34,597 nucleotides of DNA from Planctomycetota bacterium (lineage in GTDB: Bacteria > Planctomycetota > Planctomycetia > Pirellulales > Pirellulaceae), in NCBI GenBank assembly GCA_027622275.1, contig JAQBZB010000069.1, positions 1-34,597 on the forward strand. Reading direction: 5' to 3'. The position numbers were made by a program, and so were the translations under genes. How positions within the stretch are numbered: the stretch's first letter is position 1; the number at the start of each line of letters is the position of its first letter. Shown here one piece after another: positions 8,443 through 15,008 of this stretch. The notes under the pieces are model-generated. The model saw only the letters and a program-made list of their open reading frames with translations. It made no database searches and had not been told where the DNA came from.

Positions 8443-8500
8443 TCGCTGGTAATGGTTCGCATTTGCAGACCTCTCGCATTCATCAGTTCGTTCAATGTTA
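8439..8500 (-). pseudogene. 5' remnant of a tandem copy of the gene at 8498-8920
   Basis: Bases 8439-8487 match 8897-8945 at 42 of 49 positions. The match covers the ribosome-binding site (AGAGGT), the ATG (8460-8462 here, 8918-8920 in the intact gene) and the first codons (MRTITSES against MRSIISES). After that the similarity stops at a dispersed repeat. This is best explained by a tandem gene duplication whose downstream copy was deleted down to its start. A 71-codon open frame (8268-8483) continues through it but reads repeat and intergenic sequence, and I do not regard it as a gene. Confidence 0.6.
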
Positions 8501-8920
8501 ATTGCCGGTCAGCCAGAAAAATACGAAGATCAAGATCAAGGCAATGGTGGCGGACACAAGCATCAAGAGACGCCCGGCAACGTTGAAGTTTGCCTGCATC
8601 GGGGCGTCGGGCGTGGATTTGGTAATCTCCCGGAGTATGTTCCTTGTCTCGTCGAAGTTGGTCCAGTCCGCTCGAAAGAATGCATGACCATAAGCGGTAA
8701 CAATTTGCCGAACGCACATACGGCCACCTTCACGTTCCCAGTCGTCGGGCAGGTTGAGAATGTCTTCGAACCGGCAAACGAATTCAGCCTGGGGTCGAGC
8801 GATGCTGAAAAACGATTTCGCTGGAGAGATGTGACACCCATGGAACGTCACCGTTTCAGATGACGGATCGATGACGATTCGCTGTTTGCCATTCGGTGAT
8901 TCGCTGATAATGGATCGCAT
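8498..8920 (-). CDS. Small tail-anchored protein of unknown function
   Basis: A 140-residue protein. A soluble N-terminal part of about 115 residues has a strand-rich start (KQRIVIDPSSETVTFHG) and a central FEDILNLPDDWE, and is followed by one C-terminal TM helix (LLMLVSATIALILIFVFFWL). The start at 8920 is supported by AGAGG seven bases upstream and by its conservation in the degenerate tandem copy at 8439-8487. An in-frame ATG at 8941 is possible. Function unknown; the layout is that of a cytoplasmic domain anchored at its C-terminus. Confidence 0.72.
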   Translation of the reverse strand: MRSIISESPNGKQRIVIDPSSETVTFHGCHISPAKSFFSIARPQAEFVCRFEDILNLPDDWEREGGRMCVRQIVTAYGHAFFRADWTNFDETRNILREITKSTPDAPMQANFNVAGRLLMLVSATIALILIFVFFWLTGN

Positions 8921-9021
8921 TTTCAAACCTCTTGCGTTCATCAGTGTGCGTTCAACCGGTGGCTGGAAACTTTTTAGCCATGCCGCGTTCCACAAATGAC
9001 AACCGACACTCACCACTGTTT

Positions 9022-9555
9022 TCAAAGTTGCCGCTCCTCAGCCAGCAGCCAGCGGCCATCGACGCATCGCCAGATCTCCTCGGCCCTCTGCGTCTGGTGC
9101 ATTGACCGCAGTCCTCCTCGAAAGGCCAACCAGATGGACAACATGAAACCAAACGCGTAACCGACGATGGCGACCCAATATTGCGACGGAACTTGTTCGA
9201 CATCACGAAACGCCCAGTGGATTGCCAGGGCCGCGAACATTGCCGCCATGGCTAAGAACATCCAGAAGTGGCGGGGATTATACATTCGTCCGCTCTCCGT
9301 CCGGCGCACCCGCAGTTTCGCGCTGTCGCCGGAGACCTCGACGTGTTCCACTTCGATCTGCGACTGGAGGTTGAAGGACGATTTCAGCATTTGCTCCAAC
9401 TGCTGCACCGCCATTTGCCGGTTGTAGGAGTGGCCGCCAGTCCCCTGGGCGACAAAGTCCGGGTGCAGGAACGACGTGGTCGTTTCCAGGTCGTGGTTGT
9501 TGATCGCCGAGTTCAGCGCTTCGCGTACTTGGCGGAGTTCAGATTCGTGTGTCAT
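9022..9555 (-). CDS. NTF2-like/SnoaL (DUF4440-type) protein with two inserted TM helices
   Basis: A 177-residue protein. Residues 1-85 look like the first half of an NTF2-like fold: SELRQVREALNSAINNHDLE, then FLHPDFVAQGTGG, then helix and strands ending in SAKLRVRRTESG. Two TM helices follow (about 97-114 and 126-144). The protein then ends with EEIWRCVDGRWLLAEERQL, which reads like the last strands of a DUF4440 domain (W-x-x-xDGRW-L). The fold therefore seems split by a membrane hairpin. The ATG at 9555 has AAGGGA upstream. Ligand and role unknown. Confidence 0.7.
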   Translation of the reverse strand: MTHESELRQVREALNSAINNHDLETTTSFLHPDFVAQGTGGHSYNRQMAVQQLEQMLKSSFNLQSQIEVEHVEVSGDSAKLRVRRTESGRMYNPRHFWMFLAMAAMFAALAIHWAFRDVEQVPSQYWVAIVGYAFGFMLSIWLAFRGGLRSMHQTQRAEEIWRCVDGRWLLAEERQL

Positions 9556-9691
9556 GAGAGTCCCTTCCGCTCGTGTGCGATGGTTTCTGGCTGGGGGAAT
9601 TGAAGGTGGCAGTAACCGAACAACGCAATTCGTTGCTGAACACCAGCGATTCCGTCGGGCTGCTGTTGTCAGTATTCGCATCCTGAGACAT
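9539..9691 (-). CDS. Possible 50-codon leader or gene remnant
   Basis: ATG at 9691 has AGGGA eight bases upstream and opens with a polar, low-complexity MSQDANTDNSSPTESL. That resembles the Asn/Ser/Pro-rich starts common on small planctomycete membrane proteins, but no TM helix follows. It overlaps the start of the NTF2-like gene by 17 bases. It may be a remnant of a lost gene or a leader peptide, and may not be translated at all. Confidence 0.25.
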   Translation of the reverse strand: MSQDANTDNSSPTESLVFSNELRCSVTATFNSPSQKPSHTSGRDSHDTRI

Positions 9692-9714
9692 TTCGTGTTC
9701 CCTGGCGAAAGTGG

Positions 9715-10467
9715 CTACGTTTGTGGATTCGGTTTCCAGCAGTGATACACAACGAACGCCATTCCGATCACGACCCCACCGAGCAGTCCGCCATAAATCC
9801 AACCGAGTACGGCGAAACCACCCAGAGCGGATTCCTTCAGGATGCCGAACCGCACGAAGTCGATCAGAGCGCCCACGATCGCGCCGGCGACTCCGCCGAG
9901 AGCGCTGCCTACCCAGAGATTCCAAGTCGCCTCATGAAGTCTGCCTGCGAACCAATGCTTGCGCATTCCCAGAGCGATCAGAAACAAACCGGCCCACTCA
10001 TAAACGCCGATGCCGACCAGCGGCATCGTGTAGAAGGGCCGAGGGGCAAGATGGACGTACGCCACCAACGTCCCGATACCGAGTACATGCCAGGTGGTGC
10101 CCAACAGCAGCCACAGATTCTGACGCCCCGTCACATCAAGAAACCGACCGGCCGAGACGCCCGCACCCACGGTGAAAAAGAACATGCAAAAGAGCGCGGT
10201 TTCGCCCGGTTCGAAGCCGTTGTGAATGATCCCGTGCTGCGTATCTGACAATTGAACAACTCGATAACCCGAGTCCGCGTAGTATCCGGGACCGTCGCGT
10301 GTTTCCATCCAGGTTCGAGTCGCCAACTTGTCGAACAGCGGGACGTTGGCGACGACTCCCAGAAAGCCAGGGATTGCAAAACAAAGTCCTGCAATCACTG
10401 CGACCCACTTCGGCGCAAGCCGGCGTGAGCCGCGTGCGTGATTCCACTGCTCGACAGATTCATGCAT
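9715..10467 (-). CDS. Multi-pass membrane protein of unknown function
   Basis: A 250-residue protein with about six TM segments: around residues 22-42, 90-108, 120-140, 150-165, 185-205 and 215-240. The last two are glycine-rich (GSALGGVAGAIVGALI and GWIYGGLLGGVVIGM). The ATG at 10467 is preferred, with AAGGTG upstream; a GTG at 10476 is in frame. No family recognised. Confidence 0.75.
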   Translation of the reverse strand: MHESVEQWNHARGSRRLAPKWVAVIAGLCFAIPGFLGVVANVPLFDKLATRTWMETRDGPGYYADSGYRVVQLSDTQHGIIHNGFEPGETALFCMFFFTVGAGVSAGRFLDVTGRQNLWLLLGTTWHVLGIGTLVAYVHLAPRPFYTMPLVGIGVYEWAGLFLIALGMRKHWFAGRLHEATWNLWVGSALGGVAGAIVGALIDFVRFGILKESALGGFAVLGWIYGGLLGGVVIGMAFVVYHCWKPNPQT

Positions 10468-10577
10468 AGCAGTCACCTTGTGCTTGGGCGCGTCGCTGAC
10501 ACCTTACCCACGACCGACACGGCACAACGTTCAATGTGGAACATCAGTTACTCCTCAATTGCCTTTAGCAATTCGAC

Positions 10578-11576
10578 TCATTTGTCGTTCAACTCCGAAT
10601 CCAGTGCGTTTGTTGAAGGTGGCAGCTCACGCCTCTGGTGCGCGAAGAATGCACGGATGTTGGGCGACAACACGAAAGCCAATACCGCCGCCAGATACCA
10701 CAGCCCCAGCAGGATCACCACCGCAGGCGGCCAGCCAGCTAAATGTCCAAAGAAACTTCCAGGTGCCAGACGGTTCGTTGGAATGTTGTTGACGATCAGG
10801 CCGAAACCGGAGATCGCACAAAAAAACGATGTTAAAGGGAGGTTCACTCGATGCCCTGTCCAGAGACCCGCAACCAACAGGCCAATCGTCAACGGCCATA
10901 ACACCGACGCGTACCAGTGGACCGATTGCAAGCCACCGCTGAACGCGAGGACGACCCCGATCGCGCAGTCGGCCACGATCGGCGTTGCCAATACCAGGAA
11001 CGCATACTTACCGCGCTGGACCTTTGATGACATGACCCGCTCTCCCAACTTTGTCGAGTCCGCAGCCGCATGTCGATTGACGTGGCCGCGCCGCGAACGA
11101 TTCTTGCGAGCCACCGCGAGCAAAATCGCGGTAATAGCAACGAAGAGGAACAGGCAGAAGCCCGTAAATTGGTACCTGCCGACAGTATCGCCGTGTTCCA
11201 AAACAGAAATCGCCGGATCGTCAGGATCGTAGTACACATCGACCGACTTTCCTGCGGGATACTCGCGTTCCACCCACCGCAGACCCTGCCCCAAACGATG
11301 TATGCGCAAAGTGCCTGAATACTTCGTCTGCTCGACCTCGTATTGGTATTTCACGATGGCGTTGTGGCCGGGCATGCCCGCCGCATGCCGCTTGACATGC
11401 GAATCGACCACGACTCCCTTAACTGATGGCCAGTCGGAACCTTGACGGCCCCGGCTCAAAATGACAAACCCATAAATACAGCCCAGCGCACCGACCAACG
11501 CGGTGACCGCAAGAGCTATGACCGCATAGCGGAATTGAAATTGCTTGCGACCTGCGTTTTGATTTTTGAGCGGCAA
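10578..11576 (-). CDS. DUF3592 domain membrane protein with C-terminal TM domain
   Basis: A 332-residue protein. Residues 1-160 form a DUF3592 unit: a TM helix near 17-40, then WPSVKGVVVDSHV, then HNAIVKYQYEVEQTKYSGTL, then YPAGKSVDVYYDPDDPAISVL, and a closing TM helix near 135-155. A basic linker (ARKNRSRRGHVNRH) follows, then a second membrane domain of about four helices (residues 190-310). The start appears to be TTG at 11576 with AAGGG upstream, because no ATG precedes the first TM helix. It may be a fusion of a DUF3592 protein with an unrelated small membrane protein. Confidence 0.75.
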   Translation of the reverse strand: MPLKNQNAGRKQFQFRYAVIALAVTALVGALGCIYGFVILSRGRQGSDWPSVKGVVVDSHVKRHAAGMPGHNAIVKYQYEVEQTKYSGTLRIHRLGQGLRWVEREYPAGKSVDVYYDPDDPAISVLEHGDTVGRYQFTGFCLFLFVAITAILLAVARKNRSRRGHVNRHAAADSTKLGERVMSSKVQRGKYAFLVLATPIVADCAIGVVLAFSGGLQSVHWYASVLWPLTIGLLVAGLWTGHRVNLPLTSFFCAISGFGLIVNNIPTNRLAPGSFFGHLAGWPPAVVILLGLWYLAAVLAFVLSPNIRAFFAHQRRELPPSTNALDSELNDK

Positions 11577-11586
11577 CTTTCAGCCC

Positions 11587-11982
11587 TTACGCTACTCGGT
11601 TTCTCTTGCTAACTACGGTTCCGGTTGCACCGGCTGCGGCGCCGGCACAAACTCCAACCGCGATCGACCAGACGGCAACGCCGCTCGGCGAGCCGTTGGT
11701 CAGGCTGATGGCCGCCAAACACGCTCCCACAACAACCGCCCCCAGCACGGTTCCCGTAACAACTCGGCGGATCATTCCGGCGGCCGCGCCGACGAAAAAG
11801 CCGCACACGGTGACCAGCACGCACACGACCAGTCCGGCCATCTCCCAACTGATGACGACCGTGTTCCACTGCGACTCGATCCAGCTTCCGACCGCGCCGC
11901 CGACAATGCTGACGCCGAATGCCGCCCCCGCGCCTAACACGGAGGCACTCGATGCGACGGACGGGATTCTGCGGTCAGTCAT
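11587..11982 (-). CDS. Small Gly/Ala/Val-rich membrane protein
   Basis: A 131-residue protein made of about four hydrophobic, glycine-rich helices (ASVLGAGAAFGVSIVGGAVG, GLVVCVLVTVCGFFVGAAAG, TGTVLGAVVVGACLAAI, IAVGVCAGAAAGATG). The ATG at 11982 has AAGGA seven bases upstream and overlaps the stop of the upstream gene (ATGA), so the two are translationally coupled. Function unknown. Confidence 0.72.
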   Translation of the reverse strand: MTDRRIPSVASSASVLGAGAAFGVSIVGGAVGSWIESQWNTVVISWEMAGLVVCVLVTVCGFFVGAAAGMIRRVVTGTVLGAVVVGACLAAISLTNGSPSGVAVWSIAVGVCAGAAAGATGTVVSKRNRVA

Positions 11983-12440
11983 TTTGTTTTCCTTTCAGGA
12001 TTCTGCATCCGAAAAGAAAGGAAACCGGCGGCGAGTGCAAGCAAACCGCCGATGGTCCAATAAGCAGACTGACCGAGCGTGATGCCCAGTGGAAACAAGA
12101 TGGGCTGCGTCCACGCATACAGAATGACTCCGAAGAGCACCAACGAGGACAGGAAGGCCGTTGCACGTCTCAGTGCGACGTGTTCCATTCGGTGCGCGCG
12201 GCGCGTCAGGAAGCACGTTCCATGCAGCACCACCAGAAATAACACGGAACTCTTCATGAGCATCAGTGTGTAGATTCCGGCCAGATTCCCGCCATTGGCC
12301 ACACCGATCATATCCCGGACGAAAGCCGACAGCATGACCAGCAGACAACCGATGGCAGCGATTCGCCAGACGCCTCGCAAACGCCGGATAGAGAAGGCCG
12401 CGAGCCCTGTCGGAACTGCAAGATAGAGAATGCTCAACAT
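11979..12440 (-). CDS. Small membrane protein of unknown function
   Basis: A 153-residue protein with about five TM segments and basic loops (RRLRGVWR, TRRAHRMEHVALRR). The C-terminus is basic (RMQNPERKTK). The ATG at 12440 has GGAG seven bases upstream and overlaps the end of the upstream gene by seven bases. Together with its neighbours at 11587 and 12434 it forms a tightly overlapping three-gene unit. Confidence 0.75.
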   Translation of the reverse strand: MLSILYLAVPTGLAAFSIRRLRGVWRIAAIGCLLVMLSAFVRDMIGVANGGNLAGIYTLMLMKSSVLFLVVLHGTCFLTRRAHRMEHVALRRATAFLSSLVLFGVILYAWTQPILFPLGITLGQSAYWTIGGLLALAAGFLSFRMQNPERKTK

Positions 12441-12955
12441 TGTTTGTCTCCAGTTTTTTCACTCACATCTGCTTCCAGCGCCGGAGATCTATTGCGGGGC
12501 TCCCGAATTGCAGCACTGACGATGTTTCGCTTTCGCCACCAAACGGCGTAGGCGACGCTGGACGCAACAAGAACGGACCCGAACAGAATCGGTGTGCCAA
12601 AGATGATCACCAGCCCATGTCCAATCGAGTCTTTGCCGCGGGCGTCAGCGGCCACGACCGCCGCCATTGCGCCGCACATACTGCCCGCTGCAACCAGCGT
12701 GACGGCAATCCAGGCCGATCCGAATGCAAACCGCCGGAAGACGAGTCCCCACGATGAGACAGCCAGTATCGGCACGACCATGCAGATCAGGACGCTGAGG
12801 CAGAGTTCAGTTTCCCTGGCTGCGCGAGGAAACTCGACGCTGAGGCCGACGACTCCCGTGCCGACGACGATCACGCTGAACACCGTGAGACACCACAGCG
12901 CGGGTACGGTCAGCCCTGGAGTTTCGGCAGGGAGCATTCGCCAGCGGTTGGTCAT
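12434..12955 (-). CDS. Small membrane protein of unknown function
   Basis: A 173-residue protein with about four TM segments: residues 15-40, 50-75, 78-105 and 113-138. The tail is hydrophilic and charged (residues 140-173). The ATG at 12955 has AGGAA upstream. It is the first gene of the overlapping trio 12955 to 11587. The 152 bp upstream (12956-13107) hold no feature I can support. No family recognised. Confidence 0.75.
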   Translation of the reverse strand: MTNRWRMLPAETPGLTVPALWCLTVFSVIVVGTGVVGLSVEFPRAARETELCLSVLICMVVPILAVSSWGLVFRRFAFGSAWIAVTLVAAGSMCGAMAAVVAADARGKDSIGHGLVIIFGTPILFGSVLVASSVAYAVWWRKRNIVSAAIREPRNRSPALEADVSEKTGDKQC

Positions 12956-13107
12956 GTCGATTCCTCAGGCGGTTCGGTGTGCCCTCTCGACAGCTCACGC
13001 GATCGCTCGACCGCTTTCGCTCGTCGCGAACTCAGGCCCGCGATTGTAAAAACCGCGAGGTACGAAAAATGTCGGCACATCGTCAGCCATCACATCAATC
13101 CCAAGTA

Positions 13108-13536
13108 CTACCGGGGAACCAGGACCAGGAAGCACACGAGCACACCGAGGCCGAACAGAACGGCGAGAGTCAGCAGAATCACTGGCAGTCGAGTTCCTCC
13201 GCTGTCATTCGTCTGTTCGGACTCGATTGCGGTTGTCTTCGCGGCTCTGCTTGCCAGACCAGCGAAGATAAGAATTGCCAGGTAAACCATCACGGGTGCA
13301 TAGGGAAAGTAGAACACGAGGCCATACAGACTGCCATCGCGGTAGGCGTCACGGTCCATTCCCGCGTAGATAACCGGAAGCATGGGAATGAGCGGCAAGG
13401 CTGCTGCGATGCGCCACGGCAGGCGCTTCATCATCAAAATTGCCGCCACCTGCAACGGCACGTAGGTCATGAGCATGAAGCCCATGGTCCGATACATCAT
13501 TGCCCAAAGATGAGCCTCGTATTGGTCCGGGTTCAT
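13108..13536 (-). CDS. Small membrane protein of unknown function
   Basis: A 142-residue, methionine-rich protein with about four TM segments. The last (LPVILLTLAVLFGLGVLVCFLV) is at the C-terminus. Start choice matters: the frame is open to a GTG at 13587 and an ATG at 13554, but AAGGAG sits exactly eight bases before ATG at 13536. That places the true start there, with MNPDQYEAHLW as N-terminus. Function unknown. Confidence 0.75.
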   Translation of the reverse strand: MNPDQYEAHLWAMMYRTMGFMLMTYVPLQVAAILMMKRLPWRIAAALPLIPMLPVIYAGMDRDAYRDGSLYGLVFYFPYAPVMVYLAILIFAGLASRAAKTTAIESEQTNDSGGTRLPVILLTLAVLFGLGVLVCFLVLVPR

Positions 13537-13544
13537 CAGATGTT

Positions 13545-13550
13545 CTCCTT
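13545..13550 (-). promoter_or_regulatory. Strong ribosome-binding site deciding a start
   Basis: AAGGAG, eight bases upstream of ATG at 13534-13536. It lies inside the longer open frame and so rules out the upstream start codons. Confidence 0.7.
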
Positions 13551-13588
13551 TCATGTTGACTGTGACTTTGCGTTCTAGCTTCTCCACG

Positions 13589-13612
13589 CGCCGGACATCA
13601 GTTAATCCGGCG
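13589..13612. repeat. Short stem-loop between two membrane protein genes
   Basis: CGCCGGA (13589-13595) is exactly inverted at 13606-13612, with a 10-base loop. It lies in the 143-bp gap between two minus-strand genes. It could attenuate read-through, but there is no U-tract. Confidence 0.35.
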
Positions 13613-13679
13613 ACCCCCCGGCCCGCGGCCGAGAACGAATTGCATCAGTCAGATCCAGCCCCCGATTCAGCCACTGACT

Positions 13680-13883
13680 TCAAAACGGATGCCCGCGTCG
13701 AGCGCTCTCGGCAAGCAGCAGGATGAAGCCACCAATGGCGAAGACCACAAACAGGATGACACCCAGCACCACCGCAATCGGTTTGGCGTAGGGCTTCTTC
13801 AGGCGAAAGATTGGAACGGCAATGATGCCGCTCAGTAATGCGGCCGTGACGGCGAGTGCCGCGAGTGTCAGAAAGAACTCCAT
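13680..13883 (-). CDS. 67-residue two-TM membrane protein
   Basis: A very small protein made of two TM helices (residues about 3-25 and 36-58) joined by a basic loop (FRLKKPYAKP). GGAGG lies seven bases before the ATG at 13883, a strong translation signal that supports the gene despite its size. It starts 55 bp after the end of the DUF1579 pseudogene. Function unknown. Confidence 0.7.
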   Translation of the reverse strand: MEFFLTLAALAVTAALLSGIIAVPIFRLKKPYAKPIAVVLGVILFVVFAIGGFILLLAESARRGHPF

Positions 13884-13938
13884 AGATTTGCCTCCGGTTG
13901 AATGGTCGAAACTCGCTCGCCTGCGGGAATCGCTCGGG

Positions 13939-14987
13939 CTATTTCCGCCGAGTCGCTTTGATCGTCAGGTCCATGTGAGTCTTGCCGTCCGGCGTCTTCG
14001 CGACGATGTGTGACTCGACGATGTCGTTGTCCAGTCGGCGAGTGGTTGATGTTCGCGTCGAACCCGGTGGTCCGTTGACCTGCTTCCAGTCGAATACGCG
14101 CTCGGCTTCGTTCCACTGGCCGATATTCTCGTCGATCCGGCCGTTGTTGCCGAGCAGCACGTAACGAAATGCTTTCTTGTTGGTGTCGTAACCCACGACC
14201 CACAACGACTCGAAATTCGGGAGCTTCGTGCGGCCGAGCAGAAAGCGCCCGTCGAGAATCCATTCGCCGGAGGTCGTGCCTTTCGCGGTGCTCCCGTTTG
14301 GCGTGACAACCGACGGACGATGAATGAACTCGACATCCCGCTCGCCGAGGAACAGGTCCAGCTTCTTCACTTCGTCGGGGATCGGCTGAATCGGCGGACC
14401 GATCGCGGACCATTGTTCTGCCAGCGGCTTGCCGGCAACTCCGGCTGTTCGCTCACGGAACCAGACCATGTCGAACATCTTCCGACCGTCGTCGCCCGTA
14501 AAGATCAGATAGCCGCCGATCGTGCGGTCATTGACGAAGCGTTCCTGGTGTTTCATCGTCGTATTCGGAAGCGGGTCGGTTTCCGCATACGTGAGCGTCC
14601 TCTTGTCCGCATCCAACGTTCCCGTGACGTGCGAGATATTGCCCGACGACTGAAATGCCCATCGGACGTACTTCTTCAGATCAGGATCATAGGTCCAGAG
14701 AAACAGAGAAACAGCGACTTTGTAATCTTGTTCGGGTCGCCGACGACGTGGTTCACTTCGATGTGTTGCAGGTAGCGACCATTCAAGACGAACTCGGCGT
14801 GGTTCGTGGCACGATATTGGACTTCCTGCGGAGTCCAGACGGCTGGCTTGCTCGTGACTTCGGACGTCCAGTCGCCGACATACTGGCCGAGTACGTCAAG
14901 CTCCTTTGGCTTCTCGCGCGGCCGTTGGCCGAGCACGATTCCGCATAACAAAATGGCAAGTCCTGAGAGCGTGATAGGCACCTTCAT
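13939..14987 (-). pseudogene. Secreted DUF1579 protein (two domains) frameshifted by an 8-bp tandem duplication
   Basis: The 5' part (from ATG 14987) encodes a signal peptide (MKVPITLSGLAILLCGIVL) and the start of a DUF1579-like domain (LGQYVGDWTSEVTSKPAVWT, then the NGRYL motif). At 14698-14713 the octamer GAGAAACA (plus strand) occurs twice in tandem. The second copy shifts the frame, and translation stops a few codons later. Removing one copy gives ...SLFLWTYDPDLKKYVRWAF and restores a single frame of exactly 1041 bases (346 residues), which continues through a second DUF1579 domain (LDLFLGERDVEFI, GEWILDGRFLLGRTKL, LWVVGYDTNKKAFRYVLLGNNG, GQWNEAERVFDWKQVNG). DUF1579 proteins are secreted or lipoprotein-like and of unknown function. 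The gene follows kinase 1 by only 21 bp. Confidence 0.9.
14698..14713. repeat. Exact 8-bp tandem duplication causing a frameshift
   Basis: GAGAAACA at 14698-14705 is repeated at 14706-14713. It lies inside the DUF1579 gene and fully explains its frameshift. Confidence 0.9.
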
Positions 14988-15008
14988 CGAGGGGCTCCTG
15001 TTTTTGCT

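Noticed and set aside
8268-8483. 71-codon ORF beginning like the tail-anchored protein
   Set aside because: Only the first codons match. The rest translates a dispersed repeat and intergenic DNA.
10438-11232. 264-codon plus-strand open frame opposite the DUF3592 protein
   Set aside because: It is the antisense shadow of a clear membrane protein gene, with no ribosome-binding site or family-like motif.
13589-13612. Intrinsic transcription terminator
   Set aside because: The stem is only 7 bp and no run of T follows on the transcribed strand.
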